Assembly: GCA_964587515.1 (NCBI GenBank)
Contig: CAZPMO010000042.1
Coordinates: forward strand, 1-29,545
Source: CAZPMO01 sp964587515
GTDB lineage: Bacteria; Pseudomonadota; Alphaproteobacteria; MPNO01
Reading direction: 5' to 3'
DNA: 29,545 nt
The translations under genes and the position numbers were made by a program. The notes under the pieces are model-generated. The model worked only from the letters and a program-made list of their open reading frames with translations, did not search any database and was not told the DNA's origin. Of this stretch, positions 15,205-21,907 are shown in pieces. Each line of letters starts with the position of its first letter. Positions within the stretch are counted from its first letter, which is position 1.

Positions 15205-15708
15205 TCAGGCGTTGGCGGCGACCGACTCCACGGGCACGCGCACGCGCACCTGCCGGCCCAGTAAATTCAGCATCAGAACCACGCGGTCCTGGTCGGAAGG
15301 ACATTCAAAAAGACCGACATGATCGATCAGAGCGCCTTCCATGATCCGCAGCTTCTCGCCCTTGCGAAAACGCGCCTCGCGCGCGACCGGCACGAATCCG
15401 GTTTCATCCTCGCGGGCGCGGATGTCGTCGATGACGCCCGCGGGCACCGCCAACGGCCGTTCGCCGCCGCAGATCATATGGCTGACGCCGATGGTGGATG
15501 TTATCGCCCGCCACTGGTCCCGCTCGAGATCGAGTTCTACGAAAAGATAGCGTGGGAACAGCGGCGCCTTGACCATGTCGACGCGCCGCGCATGACGGCG
15601 GCGCTTCATGTATTGCGGCAGATAGGCGTGGAAGCCCTGGTTCGCCAGGTGCCAGGCGGCCTTGCGTTCAGCCTGCGCGTGCGTGTTGATCACATACCAG
15701 CGTCGCAT
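15205..15708 (-). CDS. Specialised NusG paralog / RfaH-like transcription antitermination factor
   Basis: A 167-residue protein with an N-terminal NGN domain ('WYVINTHAQAERKAAWHLANQGFHAYLPQY', 'KAPLFPRYLFVELD', 'IGVSHMICGGERPLAVP') and a C-terminal KOW domain (about 112-160; 'FRKGEKLRIMEGALIDHVGLFE'). It lacks the acidic insertions of housekeeping NusG and matches RfaH/LoaP-type paralogs that travel with polysaccharide operons. It should bind the RNA polymerase clamp and suppress termination in long operons. An ops-like site stands in the legB leader just downstream, which points to the nonulosonate operon as its target. A GGGGGG-rich stretch precedes the ATG. It follows the winged-helix regulator by 14 nt and is probably co-transcribed with it. 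Confidence 0.88.
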   Translation of the reverse strand: MRRWYVINTHAQAERKAAWHLANQGFHAYLPQYMKRRRHARRVDMVKAPLFPRYLFVELDLERDQWRAITSTIGVSHMICGGERPLAVPAGVIDDIRAREDETGFVPVAREARFRKGEKLRIMEGALIDHVGLFECPSDQDRVVLMLNLLGRQVRVRVPVESVAANA

Positions 15709-15722
15709 GGTTACCCGCCCCC

Positions 15723-16367
15723 CTACCGCGCCAGCTTCGGACGGGTGCGCGAAACGTTGAGCATGCGGGGCGCAAGCACCCGTTCCGGCTCCACGGTCTT
15801 GATCAGCGCGTTGAAGGTTTTTTGCGGTTCGCGCAGATCGGTGATCACCACGGCGTCATATTGCCCCGCATCTTCCATGCGCGCGACCACGGCGAGCCCC
15901 GCGATCTCGGCGGCGTCGGCGCCCGCGTCAAGAATTCCGACCAGCTCGATTCCGATTTCGGCGGCGCATAAAGTCGCAATCTCGCTCATGTCGCCGGTGC
16001 CCGCGAGCAGCACCCGCTTCCAGCCCCGGTCGGCGCATTCCTGGAAGGTGGCCGAGCATTGTTCGCGCGCCGCGCGGAAAAAATTGAAGGAAATCGAAAG
16101 ATAGCGCGCCGTCAGCCGGCTTTTCTCCGCGAAGCCCTTGGGCGTCAGGTAGTAGGCGTAGCGGTTGGCCGGCGCCATGGACACCTTGATCAGCCCCTTG
16201 CGCACGCATCGCTTGAGATAGGCATTGGCCAAGCCCAGCGCGATTCCGAGATCGCCCGCCACCGACCTTTGGGTCAGGGCGCTGTTTTCCTCGACCGCGT
16301 TAAGCAATCCCAGCGTGATCACGGCCTCATCATCCGAATCCGCCGATTGCTGCCGAATTTCATTCAT
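15723..16367 (-). CDS. Winged-helix regulator with C-terminal Rossmann-like domain (EPS-associated)
   Basis: A protein of 214 residues from the preferred ATG (MNEIRQQSADSDD). Residues 15-80 form a MarR-like winged helix ('LTQRSVAGDLGIALGLANAYLKRCVRKGLIKV' with wing 'RYAYYLTPKGF'). Residues 115-190 form a Rossmann-like domain ('RVLLAGTGDMSEIATLCA', 'LVGILDAG', 'YDAVVITD') that could sense a nucleotide or sugar-nucleotide. Such proteins recur beside NusG paralogs in alphaproteobacterial polysaccharide loci. A longer open frame starts at a TTG at 16460, but a promoter-like pair (TTGACG / TATGTT) lies within that extension, which argues for the internal ATG; an ATG at 16382 is also possible. Probable role: control of the downstream RfaH-like gene and glycan genes, sign unknown. 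Confidence 0.72.
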   Translation of the reverse strand: MNEIRQQSADSDDEAVITLGLLNAVEENSALTQRSVAGDLGIALGLANAYLKRCVRKGLIKVSMAPANRYAYYLTPKGFAEKSRLTARYLSISFNFFRAAREQCSATFQECADRGWKRVLLAGTGDMSEIATLCAAEIGIELVGILDAGADAAEIAGLAVVARMEDAGQYDAVVITDLREPQKTFNALIKTVEPERVLAPRMLNVSRTRPKLAR

Positions 16368-16426
16368 CCGGTGCCCGACCATATCCCCAAAAGCGCGCCG
16401 AAACAGAACGGCGCGTTCACGCCGCG

Positions 16427-16456
16427 AACATACGGCGTTCATGCGCTGAACGTCAA
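16427..16456 (-). promoter_or_regulatory. Putative sigma-70 promoter for the regulator / RfaH-like pair
   Basis: -35 TTGACG (16456-16451), 18 nt spacer, -10 TATGTT (16432-16427, 4 of 6 consensus bases). Predicted start of transcription is near 16420, ahead of the ATG at 16367. Prediction by eye only. Confidence 0.35.
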
Positions 16457-16465
16457 TCAAATTCG

Positions 16466-16489
16466 GTGGGTTTCGGCGCTCATACCCAC
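16466..16489. repeat. Inverted repeat between gtrA-like gene and regulator (operator or weak terminator)
   Basis: GTGGGT / ACCCAC with a 12-nt loop, located 10 nt upstream of the predicted -35 of the regulator and 37 nt after the gtrA-like stop. The arms are short. It could be an operator for the winged-helix protein or a weak terminator of the gtrA transcript; only TTT follows on the minus strand. Confidence 0.3.
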
Positions 16490-16525
16490 TTCATGGAGCC
16501 AATCAGGCCGGCTGTCCCGGGGGCA

Positions 16526-16930
16526 TTAATCGCGGGTGAAAATATACAGCTTGCTGATGATATAGGCGACGATGAAGCTCATCGCAGTGATGATGATTTG
16601 GGTGAGCAGGTACCATATTCCCAGGATTTCGACCATGAGCCAGAAAATCACCGACTTAAGGCCCAGCATTGACAGGCCGGTGATCACAAAACGGATCGAG
16701 GCCTGTTTGTGATCGGCGGTCGATTGGAAGGCCCAGTAATACAGCAGCAGATATTGAACGATCGACGCAATTACATAGCTGACCGCAAACGATAATGTTT
16801 CGTCCCAGCGGCCGAACTCGACGAAAAGGGCGAGAAGCCCGAAAGCCAGTAAAGTCGTCAACCCGCCCGCGACGAAGTAATTCACAAACGGGCGCATTCC
16901 CGGCGGCACCAATTCCATCGGTGTCCGCAT
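16526..16930 (-). CDS. GtrA-family four-helix membrane protein
   Basis: A 134-residue GtrA-like protein with four predicted transmembrane segments (about 15-38, 44-68, 79-101 and 105-126) and short basic ends ('SKLYIFTRD'). The aromatic-rich 'QYLLLYYWAFQS' matches the family. GtrA proteins are thought to help translocate polyprenyl-phosphate-linked sugars across the inner membrane and usually pair with a GtrB-type GT2. A candidate partner is the DPM1-like transferase at 26759-27682. The chosen ATG (MRTPMELVPPG) starts 2 nt after the GMC oxidoreductase stop. The frame is open further upstream, but that part overlaps the GMC gene and is Arg/His-rich, so it was discarded. Confidence 0.82.
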   Translation of the reverse strand: MRTPMELVPPGMRPFVNYFVAGGLTTLLAFGLLALFVEFGRWDETLSFAVSYVIASIVQYLLLYYWAFQSTADHKQASIRFVITGLSMLGLKSVIFWLMVEILGIWYLLTQIIITAMSFIVAYIISKLYIFTRD

Positions 16931-16932
16931 GC

Positions 16933-18492
16933 TCAGGCAACCCCGCCGCCGCGCCCGGCCGCGAGGCGGACGCCGATCCGGTGGGCATTGGCCATGGCGG
17001 TGAGCGTATGGCTTTTCGCCGGCATGGTCGGCAGGACCGAGCCGTCGACGACGTGAAGGCCTTTGAAACCAAGGACTTCGCCATATTCCGATGTGTCCCG
17101 CCCCATGGGAAGCGTGCATCCGTAATGCACTTCCGCGCCCGGGGCCAGCGGGCTGGATACGAACGGCAACAGCCAGGTCCCCATGCGCGCAAAAGACCGC
17201 CTGATGCGGCGGAAGGCGCGTCGCGTCGCCGCCGCGAAGTCATCGCGCACGCCGCCGGACACCTGGAGAAGCCCGGATCGGTCGAGGCGCAGGCTGTTGC
17301 GTGAATAGTGACCGGGAAAATACAGCATGCCGACCATCAGCCCGGGCATAAGCGCCTTTAATACGTGGCCCGTTCCGCGCCGGCTCAGCGGGGACGCGTC
17401 GGCGAGATCGCTGGCAAAGAAAGAATCGGCTTCATAGAGCAGCCCGAACAGCGGATCGCGCTCCGGCGTGATCTGGTATGCGAGCTGCGCCATTCCGTAT
17501 CCTGTTTTGGATAGCGGGCCGCCGATGCGCGACGGCGTGAGGAAAGCGAGCGTCGCCGCTGGCGCATTCGCGAGTGCAATGGGTTTTTCGTAATTGCCCC
17601 GCAGTTCCATGATGAGCCGCGTGCTGGCGAGCGCCCCGGCGGCGACCACCACGTCGCGGGCCCGATGCGCCCACCCTCCCGCGCCGGAGCGCCGGTCGCG
17701 GCCGCGAACAATCCATTGCCCGTCGGATTGTTCGAGCCGCTCGACCAGCAGTCCATCCATCAATGTCACGTCACCCGTGCGACAAAGACGGGCGGCGTCG
17801 TCGGCCGCCGAATAGACAGCGCCGATGCCGCAGCCAAGGATGCAGGATTTATCGAGCGCGCATCCCCGGCGTGGCGGCCGGTCGCGCGTGATCACTGCAT
17901 TCCGCGTCTTGCCCAACAAAAGCCCCGCCGGCCGGCGGCTGTCATAGCGCGTCAGTAACTCGGCCGCCGCGCCCGTCGGCGTCAGCGCCGGGTCCATCGG
18001 CAGGCCGTTCCCCAAAACTTGCGCCATCGCGTCGTCTTCGCTGCCGCTGATGCCGATACGCTCCGCCACCGCCCTGTATCCGGCGTCGAGATCCGAAGGC
18101 GCGATCGGCCAGCCGGCCATGTCGTCATCGCCGAAACGCGCGACCGATGCGCCCCACACCGTCGATAACCCGCCCAGCGCCAACCCCGCGACAGCGCTAA
18201 AATCCCGGCAGGCGATTCCATTGGCGCTGAGATATGCCGGCGTGGCCGCGTGATTCGCCATCAGTCGAACCCGCGGCGACAGACCGGCATCGCCGACTTT
18301 GCCGCTTTCAGAAATGCCGAGCGCCATGGTCCGCCGCTCGTACAGGGAACGCTGCGGGCGTTGCAATGTGACCGCTTCCGGCAAGCCCGCATCCGCAATG
18401 CCGATCCGCAGGCCCGCCTCCGCCATGGGCCATGCGGCGGATATGGCGGCGGGGCCGGCGCCGACGACGAGCACGTCGAAGGGTTCCGTCAT
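16933..18492 (-). CDS. GMC-family FAD-dependent oxidoreductase
   Basis: A 519-residue flavoprotein. The FAD-binding motif 'VLVVGAGPAAISAA' is at the N-terminus. A cysteine-rich 'CALDKSCILGCGIGAVYSAAD' region lies mid-protein, and the C-terminal GMC signature 'GLHVVDGSVLPTMPAKSHTLTAMANAHRIG' carries the active-site His. GMC enzymes oxidise alcohols of sugars, sterols or choline. In polysaccharide loci they are assumed to oxidise a lipid-linked or free sugar hydroxyl, but no substrate can be read from the sequence. The ATG (MTEPFDVLVVG) overlaps the stop of the SDR gene (ATGA); a longer frame runs back into that gene and was rejected. The tight coupling suggests that the SDR and GMC proteins act on the same substrate. 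Confidence 0.85.
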   Translation of the reverse strand: MTEPFDVLVVGAGPAAISAAWPMAEAGLRIGIADAGLPEAVTLQRPQRSLYERRTMALGISESGKVGDAGLSPRVRLMANHAATPAYLSANGIACRDFSAVAGLALGGLSTVWGASVARFGDDDMAGWPIAPSDLDAGYRAVAERIGISGSEDDAMAQVLGNGLPMDPALTPTGAAAELLTRYDSRRPAGLLLGKTRNAVITRDRPPRRGCALDKSCILGCGIGAVYSAADDAARLCRTGDVTLMDGLLVERLEQSDGQWIVRGRDRRSGAGGWAHRARDVVVAAGALASTRLIMELRGNYEKPIALANAPAATLAFLTPSRIGGPLSKTGYGMAQLAYQITPERDPLFGLLYEADSFFASDLADASPLSRRGTGHVLKALMPGLMVGMLYFPGHYSRNSLRLDRSGLLQVSGGVRDDFAAATRRAFRRIRRSFARMGTWLLPFVSSPLAPGAEVHYGCTLPMGRDTSEYGEVLGFKGLHVVDGSVLPTMPAKSHTLTAMANAHRIGVRLAAGRGGGVA

Positions 18493-19805
18493 CGGCGCAT
18501 CAAAGGCAGGGCAAGCAGCCTCGGCGCCAGGCAGAGACCTTCCACCAGCACCGACGCTGACAGCATCAGCCATGCGCGCGCCCTGCCGGCGCCCTGGTAG
18601 TCGAACAGATCGGACGCCAGCGCGCCGGATAATTCGGACATGTGAAACGCGAGCCTGAGCCGTTGACGCACCGGTCCGGTGCCCAAGGGCGGTTCGATAT
18701 AACGCATCAGTCCCGGGAAACGGACGATCATCCCGCCGTACAATATGGGCGCGCCGTCGCCATATCCATTACGTTCGATGGCGCGCGCATAGTCCCGAAG
18801 CAGGCCACCTCGCGGCGCGGCTGCGGCGACATAGGAAAGATGGACATGGCCTTCCCGCAGCAGCGCCTTCCGGTGCCGGATTTTCAGGCGCCGGTCGCTT
18901 TCGGCCAGCCCAGTTCCAAGTGGCCGAAGTTGGACGCCAAGAGAAGTAAGATCATCCGCCGTTTCGATCACCGGCAGGCCGGCGAGGCCGAGAATGCGTT
19001 CCCGGTCGATCTTCGGCACCACGGGCACTCGGTTGAGAATGCCGACGAGCCAGAGAGCCAGGCGCGACGGCACGGGCAGGATCAGGACCCGCCGGCCGTG
19101 ACCGAGGCGGGCCAAATGGCGCAGGAAACGCCCAAAGGGCAAAGGCGCGGGATCGGCAAGCCCATATATGTTGCGGCGCGGTTGTGGCGCCGCCGATATC
19201 CTGACCAAGGCTTCCGCCAAATCGGCGATATGAATGGGCTGAACCCGCCGCCACGGATCCAGCATCGGCAGCACGGGCAGCCGAATCAGTTTGTTCATCA
19301 TTCCCCACTGGCCCGACATTTCGCCGCCATACACCATGCCGATCCGGGCGGCGATCTCATCGGGGCCGGAAAGTTCGGCTTCCGCCGCAGCCTTTATCCT
19401 GCCGTAGCGGTTCAGTGCGCCGGCCCGGGCCGCGACGCTCGAGCCAAAAACAAACCGTATTACGCCGCGTCGACGCGACGCCTCCAAAAGTTTCCGTATG
19501 GCGAGCAGGTTCACATCGTCTTCCAGCCGCCCGTCCGTGTTCCAATCATGGGCGAGATGGATAATCGCGCCCGCAGCCGGCCATCCGTTGGCCGGCGCGA
19601 ACGCTTCGGCGGGCACGGGTGATTCGAACGACCAGGGAACATGACGCACATGTTCAAGTTCGGTTTCCGGGCCGGCGCGGCGTCCAAGCGACGTTACGTG
19701 ACAGCCCAGTTCGAGCAGGCGGTCAAGGACTCGCGCGCCGATATAGCCCGTCGCGCCCGTCAACACGACATGGCCCGGCACATTTGGGATCAGGCTAGCA
19801 TTCAC
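18489..19805 (-). CDS. NAD-dependent epimerase/dehydratase (extended SDR) with C-terminal extension
   Basis: A 438-residue protein. Residues 10-290 form an extended SDR: 'VVLTGATGYIGARVLDRLLELG' (NAD motif GxxGxxG), 'VFGSSVAARAG', and the YxxxK pair in 'NRYGRIKAAAE'. A membrane-leaning stretch 'VLILPVPSRLALWLVGIL' follows. The last ~140 residues, from 'SLGVQLRPLGTGLAESDRR' on, are not part of a normal SDR and I do not recognise them. The gene begins the three-gene unit SDR-GMC-gtrA, divergent from the asnB-like gene over a 125-nt intergenic region. It probably reduces or epimerises a nucleotide- or lipid-linked sugar, perhaps reversing or completing the GMC oxidation. An NDUFA9-like or hopanoid-type role is an alternative. 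Confidence 0.78.
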   Translation of the reverse strand: MNASLIPNVPGHVVLTGATGYIGARVLDRLLELGCHVTSLGRRAGPETELEHVRHVPWSFESPVPAEAFAPANGWPAAGAIIHLAHDWNTDGRLEDDVNLLAIRKLLEASRRRGVIRFVFGSSVAARAGALNRYGRIKAAAEAELSGPDEIAARIGMVYGGEMSGQWGMMNKLIRLPVLPMLDPWRRVQPIHIADLAEALVRISAAPQPRRNIYGLADPAPLPFGRFLRHLARLGHGRRVLILPVPSRLALWLVGILNRVPVVPKIDRERILGLAGLPVIETADDLTSLGVQLRPLGTGLAESDRRLKIRHRKALLREGHVHLSYVAAAAPRGGLLRDYARAIERNGYGDGAPILYGGMIVRFPGLMRYIEPPLGTGPVRQRLRLAFHMSELSGALASDLFDYQGAGRARAWLMLSASVLVEGLCLAPRLLALPLMRR

Positions 19806-19830
19806 GGCTGAAAAGAATTTCCAGTCAGCT

Positions 19831-19858
19831 TGCGGTCTGGCAACAATGATACATAATA
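19831..19858 (+). promoter_or_regulatory. Putative promoter for asnB-like gene
   Basis: -35 TTGCGG (19831-19836), 16-nt spacer, -10 CATAAT (19853-19858, 5 of 6 consensus bases), about 70 nt upstream of the start codon. The surrounding bases are AT-rich compared with the genes. Eye prediction. Confidence 0.4.
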
Positions 19859-19890
19859 CGAAATATCACAATTATCACGCCGGACTTCGG

Positions 19891-19905
19891 CAATTCGGCG
19901 AATTG
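19891..19905. promoter_or_regulatory. 15-bp palindrome in divergent intergenic region (candidate operator)
   Basis: CAATTCG-G-CGAATTG is a perfect 7-bp inverted repeat around one central base. It sits between the divergent SDR and asnB-like genes, about 25 nt before the asnB start and downstream of the predicted -10. A dimeric regulator could bind here and repress; none is identified. Confidence 0.4.
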
Positions 19906-19930
19906 TTTCCGGAAGAGGCAAAATCCAAGT

Positions 19931-21868
19931 ATGTGCGGAATTGCGGGCGTCGTTCGCTGGGACGGTGGCATCGAAACCGGTGTTGTCGCGCGCATGACAG
20001 CGGCGCTGGCCCATCGCGGGCCTGATTCGGGAACCGTCGCGGGCACGGACGGTGCCGTGTTCGGCCATCAGCGGCTTGCTGTCATCGACACCGCGCATAG
20101 CGCCGATCAGCCCATGGTGGACCGCGCCGGCGGCGCATGGATCGTCTTCAACGGCGAGATTTATAATTTTCGCGACCTTCGCAAAGGACTCATGGAGCAA
20201 GGGGTCCGCTTCACGACCCAGGGCGATACCGAGGTGTTGCTGAAGGGAATGGCTCATCACGGGGTGGGCTGGATCTCGCAACTTGTCGGCATGTTCGCGT
20301 TCGCGTTTTGGGATCCGCGGTCGCGCAGTCTGTTGCTCGTGCGCGACCGGCTCGGCAAGAAACCGTTGTATTTTAGCGACCTGGGAGGTGAAATCGTCTT
20401 CGCTTCCGAACTGACGGCGCTCCGCGCGCATCCCGGCATCGGCGGCAATATCGACGAGGCGGCCCTCGCCCATTACCTCGCTTACGGCTATACGCCGACA
20501 TCGCGATGCATCATCAAGGGCGCGCGGAAACTCGCCCCCGCAAGCTGGATGAGTTTCGGCCCCGATGGCGAAAGACGCGGGGAATCATATTGGGACCTGG
20601 CGGCGGCCTTCCGACGAAAACAGGTTTACGCGAGTGACGCCGAGGCAGCCGAGGCGTTGGGTCCGATCTTCGATCAAGCGGTTGCGGCGCGCCTGGTCTC
20701 CGATGTCCCGCTCGGAACCTTCCTGAGCGGCGGCATTGATTCGGCCGGCGTCGCGGAAAGCATCCGGCGGCAGTCCGGCGGCGGCGACACGAAAAGTATT
20801 ACGATTGATTTCGACGACAGGGATCATTCCGAAGCGGCGGCGGCATCGCGGACGGCGGCGGCGCTCGAAATTCCCAACACGATCAAATCCGTCGGCGAGG
20901 ACGCGTTGGTCAATCTGGAAAATATCGCGCGATATTCAGATGAACCCTTTGCAGATACATCCATATTGCCGACATTCCATCTGTCGCGGCTGGCCCGGGA
21001 CCAGATGACGGTTGCGTTGTCGGGCGACGGCGGCGACGAATTGTTCGCGGGTTACCCGACCTATGCCGCCGATCAACTGCACGGCCTAACGGGCTGGTTG
21101 CCCGATCCGTTGGTTTCGCTGGGTCGCTGCGCGGTGGAAAAATTGCTGCCGCACAGCTTCGGCAAGGTGGGGGCGGACTACAAGATCCGTCGGTTTCTCA
21201 GCGGCCATGGGCTCGATGCGGCGCGCGCTCATTGTCACTGGCGCGGGATTTTCGATGCGCCCGAGCGCGCCGGCCTTGTGCTCGGCGCCCACGCGACCGC
21301 GCGCGACGCCGACCCCTTCGACGACATCGCCCCGTTTTTCGCCGAAGTTGCGGATCTGGACCCTCTCGATCAGGCAAGTTTTGTGGATTTCAAAACCTGG
21401 CTGGTGGACGATATTCTTTTTAAGGTCGATCGGATGAGCATGGCGCATGGATTGGAGGTCCGCGTGCCGTTTCTTGATCATCGCCTGGTAGAGTTCGCCG
21501 CGGGACTGCCCGCGAAATTGAGATATCGCCGTTTCAAGGGGAAACGGGTTCTGAGGCGCTACCTGGAAACGCGGCTTCCGCGCGCGATCCTCGACCGCCG
21601 AAAAGCCGGCTTCAACGCGCCGGTCTCGCGCTGGTTCGAGGGACCGACGGGCGCGCATGCCCGAGAAATCATGACCCAGGGCGTTATGGGCGATTGGTTC
21701 CATATGCCGTCGATCGATGCATTGTGGAACGACCACCTCGCCCGCCGCCGCGACAACGGATACCGCCTGTTTGCGCTATTGTGCCTATCGACGTGGTTCT
21801 GTATTGATCCAATGGGAACTGACAACCTCGACGTAAAACGATTGCGCACCCAGCCAAGCCTTGTCTAG
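19931..21868 (+). CDS. asnB: Asparagine synthase (glutamine-hydrolysing)-like amidotransferase
   Basis: A 645-residue AsnB-type enzyme. The N-terminal glutaminase domain (about 2-190) starts MCGIAGVV with the nucleophile C2, and continues with 'HRGPDSG', 'VFNGEIYNFRDLR' and 'RDRLGKKPLYF'. The C-terminal synthetase domain holds the ATP-pyrophosphate loop 'SGGIDS' (266-271) and 'SGDGGDELFAGYPTY'. All catalytic motifs are present. Paralogs of this length are common in O-antigen, exopolysaccharide and lasso-type loci, where they amidate carboxylates such as uronic acids. That is a possible role here, since free asparagine synthesis would not need this context. A distant AGAGG is 12 nt from the ATG. 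The gene is on the opposite strand to its neighbours and is followed after 39 nt by a membrane-protein gene, with which it probably forms an operon. Confidence 0.9.
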   Translation: MCGIAGVVRWDGGIETGVVARMTAALAHRGPDSGTVAGTDGAVFGHQRLAVIDTAHSADQPMVDRAGGAWIVFNGEIYNFRDLRKGLMEQGVRFTTQGDTEVLLKGMAHHGVGWISQLVGMFAFAFWDPRSRSLLLVRDRLGKKPLYFSDLGGEIVFASELTALRAHPGIGGNIDEAALAHYLAYGYTPTSRCIIKGARKLAPASWMSFGPDGERRGESYWDLAAAFRRKQVYASDAEAAEALGPIFDQAVAARLVSDVPLGTFLSGGIDSAGVAESIRRQSGGGDTKSITIDFDDRDHSEAAAASRTAAALEIPNTIKSVGEDALVNLENIARYSDEPFADTSILPTFHLSRLARDQMTVALSGDGGDELFAGYPTYAADQLHGLTGWLPDPLVSLGRCAVEKLLPHSFGKVGADYKIRRFLSGHGLDAARAHCHWRGIFDAPERAGLVLGAHATARDADPFDDIAPFFAEVADLDPLDQASFVDFKTWLVDDILFKVDRMSMAHGLEVRVPFLDHRLVEFAAGLPAKLRYRRFKGKRVLRRYLETRLPRAILDRRKAGFNAPVSRWFEGPTGAHAREIMTQGVMGDWFHMPSIDALWNDHLARRRDNGYRLFALLCLSTWFCIDPMGTDNLDVKRLRTQPSLV

Positions 21869-21907
21869 GCGGCAAGGTTGTTCTTGTTGCCAGGGAGAAG
21901 AACAGGC

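Noticed and set aside
19802..20473. 223-codon minus-strand open frame across the divergent region
   Set aside because: It is antisense to the asnB-like N-terminus with its catalytic Cys2 and would cover the whole intergenic promoter region; no family features.
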